A program made the position numbers and the translations under genes. Under the pieces are notes generated by a model. It made no database searches and was not told where the DNA came from. It worked only from the letters and a program-made list of their open reading frames with translations. A stretch of 64,000 nucleotides of DNA from Coniferiporia sulphurascens. Its lineage: Eukaryota; Basidiomycota; Agaricomycetes; Hymenochaetales; Hymenochaetaceae. Below, piece by piece: positions 1 through 10,570 of this stretch. Location: contig NBBA01000001.1 of the NCBI GenBank assembly GCA_002794785.1, positions 1,426,001 to 1,490,000 on the forward strand, in the 5' to 3' direction. Position 1 is the stretch's first letter, and every line of letters begins with the position of its first letter.

Positions 1-988
1 ACCACCGGCATCCAAGTCGACCCCAACACCCTGATCCGCCCCTCAATCCCACTGTGATGGTTGGGGATATGGTGGGACCTGGGCCTCTCCTTCAAGCCCC
101 ATGTCGAGCACATGCGCTCCAAGGGGCTCTCCACCCTTGCCACCCTATGCATCCTGGGTAATACCCAACACGGCATCTCGGCCCTCCTCCTCCATTGCCT
201 GTACACCTCCTGCGTCCGCTCCATCCTGTCTTGGGGGGCGCCAGTCTGGTACCATGGCTGCCGCCAAAAAACCCTGGTAAACCGCTTACAGGATGTGCAA
301 AACACAGCCTGCCACTGGATTCTGGGTGTCTTCAAAGGTGCCTCCCCCCATTCCACTAATTTCCTTTGCTCTGTTCCCCCTCCCTCTTTCTATTTCAAAT
401 ATATAAAGACTACCCATTCTCTGCACCTATGGCGCACCCCTCACTCTATTGGCCATAAATTATTTAAAAACATAGCTAACAGACCTTTTTCCCTTTCTCT
501 GCAGGTCTGAGCCCCCCGGGTCCAACAGGTCCCTGCATACACGCATCCCCCATGGATGGACCCCCTGGCCTTCACCAATGGCCAAGTCCACTTCATCACC
601 CCCATTACCCTGGTCAGCGACAACACTCGCAAGCAATTCATGAGTGCCGCACAAGCCCTCGGCTCCACCCCCCATGTCCAAATATTCATGGACAGCTCGC
701 GCATTGACAACAAGTTGGGCTCTGCCATCTGTGCAATGCTAGGCCCCACCTGCCTCTGGTCACGCCAACTGGAGTCCCCCACCTGTGCCACCGCCACAGA
801 TGCCGAGGAGTTTTCACTTGCAACAGCCCCTGGCTGGGTGGTGCACCGCCTCCCAGCACAATTGTGTGTCGCATCAGATATCTTCTTTCTGTCTGATTCG
901 CTGACTGCATTGCACCTCTTCTGCATGTGGGCTGCCACACCAGGTGCCCACCTCCTCCACATCTGGAAAGTGGGTGTGGAGACTCTGC
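1..988 (+). pseudogene. ORF2: LINE ORF2 fragment (RT thumb to mid RNase H), L1
   Basis: One reading frame runs through the fragment. It covers the region after the RT catalytic core (LGIWWD, SALLLHCLY, VWYHG motifs shared by all copies), then RNase H with a TDG-like first catalytic motif (FMDSS near 690-705), the EEF glutamate and the LSDS aspartate. TGA stops at 55-57 and 508-510 interrupt it. The second sits where other copies have CGA (Arg) just after CTGCAGGTC, so it is a C-to-T change at a CpG. The frame is cut at 988 by the Gypsy insertion and continues at 8685. It cannot make a functional protein. Confidence 0.92.
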
Positions 989-1548
989 CGTTACATTTTT
1001 CCTTTACTTTCCCCTTACTGTGTTGACTCACTTCCTATTTGTCATCATCAGTCAGCACAACTCCCCCATTTCTCTCCATTACTCATTCTTATTAGCATTA
1101 CACCATAAGATGCCATGATGACGCCATATCACACCATCATGACATGCTTTGCTTACTGATACCTTCACTTGTATTACCAAGGCATTCCTTGGGTTTCCAT
1201 GACCTTCATTAGCCATGTAAATGACCTTATACATGACCCTACAGTAACAAACACATAGAGTAGCATATAAGCATGTAACTTCAGTAGCACAAGTCCTAAG
1301 CTTGTGCTCTTTGTTCATACAAGCCCATTATATGCGCCTCTGTGCCCTCTGTGTGCTCTACCTCATCATCTGGCACTTTGTCATAACCCAACTCCTCTAA
1401 GAAGACACTGTGTACCTTCTCGACGATCAGGAAGCCCCACCGTCGATTTACTTCATTACTGGCATCAGGAAGCCCCATTGCTGTCACTCTCAGCCTCGAT
1501 GATCAGAAAGCCTCGACGTCGATCACCACGTAATCATTGAGCTTAACA
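989..1548 (+). repeat. Gypsy 5' LTR
   Basis: 560 bp, same length as the 3' LTR 8120-8679 and about 96% identical by eye. It ends in CTTAACA. The expected first dinucleotide TG is CG in this copy but TG in the 3' LTR and in both solo LTRs. Most differences from the 3' LTR are CpG versus TpG or CpA. U3 runs to about 1297 and R begins at about 1298. Confidence 0.95.
1266..1308 (+). promoter_or_regulatory. LTR promoter: TATA box and predicted transcript start
   Basis: TATAA at 1266-1270 lies 32 nt upstream of AAGCTTGTGCT at 1298-1308. That 11-mer is the exact reverse complement of the primer site just downstream of the LTR, so the mRNA probably starts at or near 1298. The 3' LTR has the same spacing (TATAA 8397-8401, 11-mer 8429-8439), and both solo LTRs keep the motifs. 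Confidence 0.7.
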
Positions 1549-1550
1549 CT

Positions 1551-1561
1551 AGCACAAGCTT
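1551..1561 (+). other. Self-priming primer binding site
   Basis: AGCACAAGCTT lies 2 nt after the 5' LTR and is perfectly complementary to 1298-1308, the predicted first 11 nt of the element mRNA. Tf1 of fission yeast primes reverse transcription in this way, with an 11 nt 5' end folding back on the primer site (established for Tf1). I recognised no tRNA 3'-end match here. Confidence 0.75.
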
Positions 1562-1733
1562 TCCCAATTTTTTTTGCTGATGTATCAAACATCCAAGCAC
1601 CAACCCTCTGCCCAACCTGTCTATCAAGCAACCCATCCTGTCTCCTTCCTTCCTCCTTGTTGGGGGCACCTGGGACAGTGACCTCAAGTGTTTTAAAAAG
1701 AAACAAACCAACTCAAACAACTTCGATTACTAT

Positions 1734-2888
1734 TTGTGGTTACAGAACCAACACAGTGACTACCAGTGGTTAAAGGCTCTCGATGCTGAGGACGCCCAAT
1801 TAACCTTCACAACCAACATACCCAACTATCGTGACATCTTCCCACACCTTAAAACACCTGACACCTCTGACAAACCCAAAGAACAAAACATGTTGTCCAA
1901 CACACCAGCCCCAAAGGAAATCAACCTCGCCCGTCCCAATACCTTTGACAGGGACCGCAAGTATGCTAGATGCTTCCTCTCAAGCTGTGAAGCATACCTC
2001 CACATCAACCGACATGTCTATAACACAGATGAGTTGAAGATCAACTTTGTCCTCTCCTACATGCAGACAGGCACAGCAGGAGACTGGGCCATTAACTGTG
2101 AAACACTGGCATCAGTGTTTGCCAAAGACAAGAACGGTCAAACCCTCACTACCATCGTAGGATATGGGACTTGGGGCGACTTCAAATGCGACTTCTGCAA
2201 CATGTTCATCACCACCGATGACATCACCAAGGCCTCCCAGGAGATCATGACACTCCAGCAGACTGGCTCCACTGATGACTACAATAGTTGTTTCCAGTCT
2301 CTTGTCACCTGAGCTGGGATGTCAGGTGACAACAACCTCATCCCCATCTACAAGAAAGGCCTGAAACATGGCCTCCTGGCACATGTTCTATCTAACGCCA
2401 AGCCACCCACCACCATTGAGGAAGGGTACCACGAGGCCTCCAAACAGGACACAGTCTACCAATGCCTCAAGGCCCTTCGTGGCCCAGGACAAGCTCCCAT
2501 TAAACAAGAGAATCATTTCCGAAACCTCAGCAACCAGCAGTGGCGGCAATTTCAGCCCAACCAGCGTCATACACAGGTCGATACTACCAATCGCCCCCCA
2601 CACCTCACTGAGGAAGAACGAACCAAGTGCATGCATGAAGGACGATGCCTTGCCTGTCACAAAAAAGGCCACAATGCATGTGATTGCACCAAGTACAAAC
2701 AAGGCCCTAGCCAGCCTCATACCATGCACACCATCGATAATGTGTTCCCCATTGTCGAAACATCCGAACAGACTCCCGAGGAGGATACCCCCGAGTCCAT
2801 CGCTGCCAATATCCACCAACTGCTCAGCCAGCTCGATAAAAAGGCAATAAATGAGATGTTTGACATTCTGGACAAACAGGGTTTTTAA
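1734..2888 (+). pseudogene. gag: Gypsy Gag polyprotein, one in-frame stop
   Basis: Capsid-like helical region followed by a CX2CX4HX4C zinc knuckle (CLACHKKGHNACDC, near 2650-2691), the nucleocapsid RNA-binding motif. The frame is open except for TGA at 2310-2312. I see no in-frame ATG near the 5' end, and the first in-frame Met is near 1887, so the start codon is probably lost or lies in a mutated upstream segment. The given start is only where the clear frame begins. Gag would build the cytoplasmic virus-like particle that packages element RNA. Confidence 0.85.
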
Positions 2889-2926
2889 GGAGGAAGCTTA
2901 GATGGACGTTAAGTCTTCCTGTTACC

Positions 2927-3379
2927 ATGTCTCCAATTGTAAAATCCGATCCTTCGCTCCCCACAATGAAGATTCCCATTTCTATGATTGTGTATGACCA
3001 AACTGTCCCTACCAAAGTGCTTATTGATTCTGGCGCCGAAGGACAATTCATCGATGCTAAATTCATCATTAAGCATCACATCCCCACCAGACCACTCCCA
3101 CACCCCATAACCATCTTAAATGCGGATGGAACCAAGAACGAACACGGGACCATCACTCAGTACACCTAGCGATTGGCCAACATCGAAGGGAAATCCCTCC
3201 CTATGAAACTCCTTGTAACGTCCCTAGGCAAAGAAGACATCATCCTTGGCCTACCATGGTTAAAGAACCATAACCCAGTCATTGATTGGAATAAGGGCAC
3301 CCTCTCCATCACAAAGATCACCACCGCCACCTCGCTTGCTCAGGAGCAGGTTAAAGAAACGAAACCTGGGAAGACCTAA
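2927..3379 (+). pseudogene. pol: Gypsy aspartic protease, start of Pol
   Basis: Begins at an ATG 38 nt after the gag stop and in a different frame. It contains the retropepsin active site LIDSGAEGQF and the later ILGLPWL motif typical of Ty3/Gypsy proteases. A TAG at 3167-3169 breaks it. The frame then ends at 3379 while the downstream RT frame is already open by 3361, so one indel between about 3340 and 3365 separates protease from RT. In an active element this enzyme would cut Gag and Pol. Confidence 0.85.
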
Positions 3380-6273
3380 TTCCACCTGAATACCACCACT
3401 ACCTCGACATCTTCCGCAAAAAATCTGCGGAACGATTCCTGATCTCCAGACCATACAACTATGCCATTGATCTCAAACCAGATTTCATACCATGTGACTG
3501 TAAAGTCTACCCACTGGCACCTAAAGAACTGACAGCACTTGACAAATTCCTCGACAAAAACCTGCACAAAGGCTACATCTGCCCATCCAAATCACCGATG
3601 GTGTCTCCTTTCTTCTTTGTCAGGAAAAAGGACACCAGCCTTCACAGATGTCAGGACTACTGAGCTCTTAACGAAGGAACCATCAAAAACGCATACCTGT
3701 TACCCCTGATCAGTGATCTTATGGACAAACTCAAAGGAGCCAAGTATTTTATGAAACTTGACCTCCACTCGGGTTACAACAACATTTGGATAAAGGATGG
3801 CAACCAATGGAAAGCCATGTTTAAAACTCCTTGGGGACTATTTGAACCAACCATCATGTTCTTTGGCTTATGTAACTCGCCAGCCACATTCCAAGCTTTC
3901 ATGGACGACACTTTCCATTTCGTAATTCTCAAAGATGGAACCATGATTTACATGGATGATGTACTCATCCCGGCTAACTCGATTGACGAACTCTATCAGC
4001 GAACATGCCGAGTCCTCGATATATGCACCACCAACGATCTCTACTGCAAACCGGAGAAATGCCTATTTGGTGTACAATGCGTTGAATTTCTGGGAATGAT
4101 CATTACCCCAGATAACATCCACATGGATCCTGTCAAACTTGCCGGCATTGCCGACTGGCCCACCCCGCATACTGTCAAACAACTTAGAAGCTTTATGGGA
4201 TTCTGTAATTATTACAGACACTTCATCCCTAGTTTCTCAGATATAGTCTACCCGCTTAATGAGCTTACCTGCACCAATGAACCATGGAAATGGACACCTG
4301 AATGTGACCAAGCATTTTCTAAACTTAAAATGCTTTTCCTTGACAAACCGGCCTTACTCATACCCAACCCCACCAAACCGTTTATCCTTGAAACAGACGC
4401 ATCCAAGGTTGTGTTGGGAGCCGTTCTCTACCAAGCAAACTCCAATGGTGATCTTCAACCTTGCAGTTATATTTCTGAGACATTTGGACCAGCCCAACAA
4501 TGCTATGAAGTCTACAACAGAGAGCTTCTAGGAATCATATGTGGCCTCGAAGCATGGCGTCACTATTTACTTGGCAACCTGCATACTACCATGATTTGGT
4601 GCGACCACAAGAACCTTTCGTACTTCCGTTCTGAGCGCTGCCTAACCCCAAGACAATCGCGGTGGAATCTGTTCCTTTCCCAGTTCAATTGCGTAATCAC
4701 CCACCGCCTGGGAAAATCCATTCCCAGTGCTGACGCATTGTCTAGATGCCCAGACCATGGCGAAGAGCCACTGGAAGAATGCATTATGCTACCGGACATG
4801 CTATTTATCGGGACAATCAACATCAATCTCCAGAACCGCATTCGAGATGCGCAGGAGGGCGACTCATTTGCGAAAACTATCCGAGATGCACATGCACTAA
4901 AAATCCCATCTCCTTTCTGTTTCTCTCTTGAAGACTGGACAATTGATTCCAGTCTTCTCCGCTATCAGAAATGGGTTTATGTACCAGACAATGCAGAAAT
5001 CAAGCAAGAAATCTCACAAATGCTCCATGATCTTCCATCCTTTGGCCACCCAGGGCTATTCAAAACCTCCCAACTAGTGCGACAACACTATTGGTGGCCC
5101 GGCTTAATGGTAGCTGTGGGTAACTACGTCAAAGGATGCGCTGCATGCCAGCAGATGAAAATCAACACACACCTGACCAAGCCACCCCTTCTTCCGATCC
5201 CGGCAGACGCATCCATGCTTCCATTTCAATTGGTCTCTATGGATTTCATTACCGATCTACCCGCATCAAATGGATATGACTCCATAATGGTAGTAGTTGA
5301 CCATGACACTTCTAAGGGAATTATCCTTATTCCCTGCCATAAGACAATCGACGCCCTCGGAATGGCAAAGTGTTACCATGACAATGTTTACTGACAATTT
5401 GGCCTCCCCAAGCACATTATCTCTGACTGAGGACCCCAATTTGCGTCTCAGGTTTTCCAGACACTATGTACCCACTTAGGCATCAAGTCAAAGCTCTCCA
5501 CCGCCTATCACCCTCAAACGGATGGTCAAACTGAATGTGCCAATCAGGAAGTAGAAGCCTATCTGTGCATTTATTGCAGCACATCGCCTCACTCCTGGGC
5601 TGACTCACTTACAGACCTGGAATTCTCACACAATATCCAGACCCATTCAGTCACTAAGACATTGCCATTTACCATCATGCTTGGGTACAACCCTATACCT
5701 ATTCCCCCAGTGATAGAAGATACTGATCTCCCATCTCTCTCACAGTGCCTGCGTCTTCTTACATCAATCAGAAAAGAAGCACTCGCCACCCATGACCTAG
5801 CCCGTGCCCATATGGCACGATTTGGAACACAAGGCTTCAAACCATTCAAACTTGGCAACAAGGTTTGGTTAGAAGCCACCAATTTGCACTTCCCCAACTG
5901 CTCCCGCAAATTGTCACCTAAACGGGAGGGACCATTTCCCATCATTCAGGTACTATCACCCCTGAATTATCGCCTCAAGCTGCCAGACACATGGCGTATC
6001 CACCCCATTTTCCACGCCTCACTTCTTTTGGCTTACACAGAGACTGAGGCGCACGGACCTCCATTCAGTCAACCCCCACCTGACCTAATCAAAGACCAAC
6101 AGGAATACAAGATCGAGGCTATCATGTCCCACAAGGGTGCTGGAAACAGACAGCATTTCCTAGTCAAGTGGGCCAGCTACCCCTCTTCCGAAAACCAATG
6201 GCTTTCCGAAAAAGACCTTTCACATGCTCCTGACATCCTAGAAACATATAAAAACCTCAAAAAAATCACCTAA
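3361..6273 (+). pseudogene. pol: Gypsy Pol: RT, RNase H, integrase, chromodomain
   Basis: One frame interrupted by TGA at 3661-3663, 5392-5394 and 5428-5430. Domains in order: RT with [11 protein letters not shown], the KLDLHSGYNN palm motif and the YMDD catalytic box (about 3949-3960); RNase H starting LETDASKVVLGA (about 4390); integrase with an HHCC-type region (FGHPGLFKTS then CAACQQMK, about 5040-5160), catalytic Asp in SMDFITDLP, a second Asp just before the stop at 5428, and Glu in GQTECANQE; and a C-terminal chromodomain-like segment (about 6105-6250, FLVKWASYPSSENQWLSE). Chromodomains steer integration to modified histones (family knowledge). At least two stops replace an expected Arg, consistent with CGA to TGA. 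Confidence 0.93.
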
Positions 6274-6304
6274 CTTTCCTTCATCCTCTTCACCCCACTT
6301 GTAC

Positions 6305-7627
6305 ATGGTCACTGCCCACATCACCCATCACAACCACCTCTGGTACCTCACCATCATCATCCCCAGAGGTATCATCATCCTCATCTACACCATCAACCTC
6401 ATCACCCGCCCCCGCCCTACACCACCAGTCTCTTGCCTCAGATTCCCCACAATCGCCAACCGCCATCCCATATCCCCTCTGCTTCCTCTCCAAACCCCAC
6501 AACCTGCCATCTACCGTCAGGAATTCCAACCTCGCCTGACTGTCCCGACTCATGCAGACGTCCTTGTGCAACTCCAACGCACCTTCCCCCAGGATTTCCC
6601 AGCTGCATCTCACATAGCCCACATCGAAATCGAGATCGAGGAAGCCACCAACGAGCTACGTACCTTCGGAATACTGCCAATTGACCTCCTTCTCCGTCTA
6701 GCTGATCTCCACAACCAGGCTGTCTGACAACATGAGCAGCTCCATCAACAACACCAACAGCAACGAGAACGACTCCGAATACCACCAACGTCACCAACAC
6801 GCTACTTGGAGGTGATACCCCCAACCCCAGTGTCCGTCTATATGGCTCCCCCTCGGACCATCCTCCAGCATATCCTGGGGGCCCCAGACATGGACACAGA
6901 CATCAACTGTCTCCTCTCCACACACCTGAGAGCACACCAGGTCAACAGGATGCGCCAATGTCTTCAAATGGTGGAGGACATGCAGCACCTGGCATAGCAC
7001 GCCCAGGAACTAATGGAGATGCTTGAGTCCCGCTTAGGTAATCTGGTCGACGATCTGCGCCTCCTACGTAATACGGACTACAAATCACTCAAGGAGGAGG
7101 ACATTCATATGGTACTCGTTCTGCTTCACCCACAAGCTCACCTCTACCGTCTCGCCCCACGTCCTCCTCTCGTCCCCACAGCACCACCCACACCTGTGAT
7201 CACTCATCGCAACTTGTCCACCCAGACACTCCCAAACCCCGTCCGCATCCAACCACCGTTGCAAGCATCGTCCTCGTCATCCTCACTCTCACACTGCTCC
7301 ACATGCATGTCAACAGCACACCTCACAACGTACTGCGCCCAGTACATCTGCCCCTGGTGCAACAAGGCCACACCTGGTCACCCACCCAGCAACTGTCCCC
7401 AGCACAGTCGACAGTCGACATCACCCCCATCCCTCACACCAACGTCCACCCCAGATGAAAATCAACTGCCACCACCTACTGCACCGCATAGTGAGCGACG
7501 GACAGTACGTCTCTCTGATATTGGAGCACAAGTCCTGCTCCAATCATACATGGATGACATCATGGCAAGAGTCAACCATGATGATGTTGACATGGGGTCC
7601 AACAACAATGACAACCTCTCCAACTAG
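6305..7627 (+). pseudogene. Extra ORF after pol with two zinc knuckles, function unknown
   Basis: An ATG-started frame between pol and the 3' LTR, about 440 codons, broken only by TGA at 6725-6727 and TAG at 6995-6997 and lying entirely in one frame. The middle is Gln/His-rich and probably helical (QMVEDMQ, AQELMEMLESRL). The C-terminal half is Pro/Ser-rich around two cysteine-histidine motifs, CX2CX4HX4C at 7295-7336 and CX2CX6HX4C starting at 7349. The end is acidic and Asn-rich (DVDMGSNNNDN). It resembles a second, Gag-like nucleic-acid-binding protein rather than an envelope: I see no signal peptide and no convincing membrane span. I do not recognise the family. Confidence 0.6.
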
Positions 7628-8119
7628 AGAATCCTAGTCTGCAATGACAGAAAACTAGCATGTGTCCGCAATGACCCTAAACTACTACTCCGGGTAAGAC
7701 CTTAAACTGCCCACTAGTGCATTTTCCTTTTTCTTCTATGCCCATTTCCCTGCTTGTTATCATCCTTAGTTGGCAGCTTGCCTTTTCCTTATTGTTTATT
7801 GGCCTTTACTTGGCTGCTATAGGTGCCTATGACTCGCAATCTGGGTTAGGGATTCTTTTTGCATCTATTTTCCACTTCCTCGCCATCTTCTGACATCATA
7901 CCATTAATAATGGTGAGGGACCAGGATTAGGTACCAAAGAGCATGGTAACAAACTCTGCGGTGAACCTAGCATTACACTTAAAGACCTGCTAGGCTGGCT
8001 TCTTGATACACCTGGATTTTTATTTTCTTTCTCTTGTTTCATGATACACTAGTTGCTTCCTTTTTCTTTATTTTTGTTTTTGACAATTTGGTGACTTGTC
8101 GATCCTAAATGGGAGGCAA
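7628..8119 (+). other. Gypsy 3' untranslated region and polypurine tract
   Basis: About 490 bp, T-rich and pyrimidine-rich with no supported gene. It ends in the purine stretch AAATGGGAGGCAA (8107-8119) immediately before the 3' LTR, which would prime plus-strand DNA synthesis. Confidence 0.7.
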
Positions 8120-8679
8120 TGTTACATTTTTCCTTTACTTTCCCCTTACTGCACTGACTCACTTCCTATTTGTCATCATCAGTCAGCGCAACTCCCCCAT
8201 TTCTCTCCATTACTCATTCTTATTAGCATTACACCATAAGATGCCATGATGATGCCATATCACACCATCATGACATGCTTTGCTTACTGATACCTTCACT
8301 TGTATTACCAAGGCATTCCTTGGGTTTCCATGACCTTCATTAGCCATGTAAATGACCTTATACATGACCCTACAGTAACAAACACATAGAGTAGCATATA
8401 AGCATGTAACTTCAGTAGCACAAGTCCTAAGCTTGTGCTCTTTGTTCATACAAGCCCATTATATGTGCCTCAGTGCCCTCTGTGTGCTCTACCTCATCAT
8501 CTGGCACTTTGTTGTAACCTGACTCCTCTAAGAAGACACTGCATACCTTCTCGACGATCAGGAAGCCCCACTGTCGATTTACTTCATTACTGGCATCAGG
8601 AAGCCCCATTGCTGTCACTCTCAGCCTCGATGATCAGAAAGCCTCGACGTCAATCACCACGTAATCATCGAGCTTAACA
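8120..8679 (+). repeat. Gypsy 3' LTR
   Basis: 560 bp, TGTTACA to CTTAACA. Carries TATAA at 8397-8401. Differs from the 5' LTR mostly by CpG-type transitions, with about three exceptions, and is followed by the TCTGC target duplication (8680-8684). Confidence 0.95.
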
Positions 8680-8684
8680 TCTGC

Positions 8685-9470
8685 TAGACTTGTACCCCCA
8701 GATCACTGTTCACTTCATATGGTGTCCCAGCCACTCAGACATCCCTGGAAACGAATGGGCTGACACAGAAGCGAAACTGGCAACAGAGCTCCCTCCATCC
8801 GACCTCAAACTGTCCACCTCCGCCCTCAAGGAAGTCGCAGTCCACACCCTCATGAACCGCTGGACTATCTCGCTTGCCCACCCCCTAGCCTCAACCGCCG
8901 ACAAATACTTGGCAGTTCATGGCCTCCCCTCATGCCGCCCAAGGAATCTGCTAATGCATGCAGTCGACCACCCCCGAAGCGAACTATCTGCAGTTGTGCA
9001 GGTCCTCTGCCATGCCGGTCCCTATGGGGGCTACTGGCTGAGTTTTGACTCAGCCTACCAGCACAGGCATGGCCTGATTTCACACTGCAGGTGGCATAAC
9101 CACCCCCCCTGGCCTGCGCAGTCGACTGCCCACATCCTTGGCGGCTGCAGCACCTTCCACCCATGGATACAACATGTATGGCCACCTCAGGACCCTCTCC
9201 CAGTCCACCACTCAGAGTGGGCTGACAAAAACTGCCTCCCAGTTCTGCACCATTGGCTCAAACTAACAGGGCATTTGAACCGCCTTACAGACAGGACCAC
9301 AGGTGCCATCCAGCTAGCCTTTGCCACAATGGACCTCGACAGCCACCCCACCAACAAGGACATGGACCTGGACCTCCTAAGGGACTACATGCGTTATATG
9401 CTCGGACCCAGACCCAGGACTTGGACCCAGCCCTTTTGGAGCTATCAGGTACACTCCCCCCCTTCCCTCA
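8685..9470 (+). pseudogene. ORF2: LINE ORF2 C-terminus (RNase H end and C-terminal region), L1
   Basis: Continues the frame cut at 988. It contains the last RNase H motif (WCPSHSDIPGNEWAD), then the conserved LINE C-terminal region with a Cys/His cluster (CHAGPYGGYW, SHCRWHNH, AHILGGC) found in every copy. A 1 nt deletion near 9413 shifts the frame just before the LLELSG end motif. The 3' UTR, hairpin and tail follow to 9797. Confidence 0.9.
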
Positions 9471-9797
9471 CAATTAAGTGTCTGCCCTTCGGATTCCTAC
9501 AGATACGTCTTGGCCAGCACTCTTGCCCCCCCATTCTCACTTCTAAGCTTCTTACTTTAACCTGCCTTCACCTGCTTGGTTTGTTCGTAGCAATATGTAT
9601 CCCTCCCTCTCCATTTTCTTTCTCTGAATAGGGACTCTCCACACTTTGGCACCCCTTGGGGAGCAGAGTCCCTGCCCAGTTTTGTGTGATGTGCAATGAT
9701 GGGCACCTCCATTGTTATGTAGTTAGGGCCTCCCCTTCGGGGGGGCAGCTTGTAATTATGTAATACTGCAGGAATAATAATAAAATATAAAATATAA

Positions 9798-10433
9798 ATT
9801 TTTGTGGGCATGGTCCTCCAGTGCTTTCACCAAGCCGGCACCACAGCACTCGCATACATTGACGACCATTTACTAATAAGTGTTGGCCCCTCAGTAGCAT
9901 CCAACTGCCACCACCTGGCCAATGCCTATCACCAACTTGATGGCCTCTTTGGCGACATCAGTCTCAACATCAAAGCTGCCAAAACAGAGGCACTCCACTT
10001 TCACCCACCTCGGCACAGAACTGGCTATCATGGCTGGGACACTGCTGGGATCCAAATCGACCCCAACACCCTCATCTGACCCTCCTGTCCACTCCAGTGG
10101 CTTGGGATCTGGTGGGATCCAGGCCTGACCTTTAAGCCCCACATCGAATGAATGTGTTCCAAGGGACTCTCCACCCTTGCCACCCTCCGCATCCTAGGCA
10201 ACACCGAACATGGAGTATCAGCCCTCCTCCTCCAGTGACTATACACCAGCTGTGTCCACTCCATTCTAGCATGGGGCACTCCAGTCTGGTACCATGGCCG
10301 CCGCCAAAAAACCCTGATCAACTGCCTCCAGTCTGTGCAAAACACGGCCTGCTGGTGGATCCTGGGCATCTACAAAGGCGCCTCCCCTTTCTCTACTAAT
10401 TTCCTATGCTCAGTCCCTCCCCTCTCTTTTTAC

Positions 10434-10436
<3 letters not shown>
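9798..10436 (+). pseudogene. ORF2: LINE ORF2 fragment (RT palm to connection), L2
   Basis: Begins inside RT and holds the catalytic box as AYIDDH, then the post-RT region up to LCSVPPLSFYF. TGA stops at 10077-10079, 10149-10151 and 10236-10238 each sit where sister copies have CGA. It is cut at 10436 by the tail of antisense LINE L3. The right-hand continuation is not seen in the window. Confidence 0.88.
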
Positions 10437-10476
<40 letters not shown>

Positions 10477-10570
10477 CTGCAGTATTACATAATTACAAGC
10501 TGCCCCCCCAAAGGGGAGGCCCTAACTACATAACAACGGAGGCGCCCGTCATTGTGCAATGCACAAAACT

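Larger units (their letters stand above)
989..8679 (+). mobile_element. Ty3/Gypsy chromodomain retrotransposon, full length, degenerate
   Basis: 7.7 kb element with two 560 bp LTRs, gag, protease, RT-RNase H-integrase-chromodomain pol, an extra ORF after pol, a self-priming type primer site and a purine-rich tract before the 3' LTR. It is flanked by the 5 bp duplication TCTGC (984-988 and 8680-8684). The C-terminal chromodomain and fold-back primer point to the chromovirus / Tf1-sushi branch (family knowledge). Five in-frame stops and one frameshift show it is dead. Two solo LTRs of the same family lie at 37961-38519 and 58422-58981. Confidence 0.95.
1..9797 (+). mobile_element. LINE copy L1, 3' part, split by the Gypsy element
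   Basis: Sense-strand LINE entering from beyond the left edge of the window. It encodes the end of ORF2 (RT thumb, RNase H, C-terminal region) and ends in a 3' UTR, a GC hairpin (9728-9746) and an AT-rich tail (about 9772-9797). The Gypsy element 989-8679 interrupts the RNase H region. The 5 bp TCTGC occurs at 984-988 and again at 8680-8684, and the LINE reading frame resumes exactly after the second copy, so L1 was there first. Confidence 0.93.

Noticed and set aside
441..1031. Long open frames antisense to LINE ORF2, present in most copies
   Set aside because: They mirror the GC-rich codon pattern of ORF2 on the other strand, lack recognisable motifs, and change start and end from copy to copy.
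989..8679. Classical RIP (CpA to TpA, Neurospora type)
   Set aside because: LTR differences and stop codons are at CpG, with few CpA-type changes; TAA and TAG stops are rare.
10437..10476. TTA and similar simple repeats as separate microsatellite loci
   Set aside because: Each sits next to the LINE 3' hairpin in the proper orientation, so they are LINE tails.
10437..10570. An apparent 5'-truncated antisense tail that deleted about 230 bp of a sense LINE
   Set aside because: The tail piece rejoins antisense LINE L3 at 12086 across a TSD around L4, so the sense LINE pieces on its two sides are different elements and no deletion is needed.
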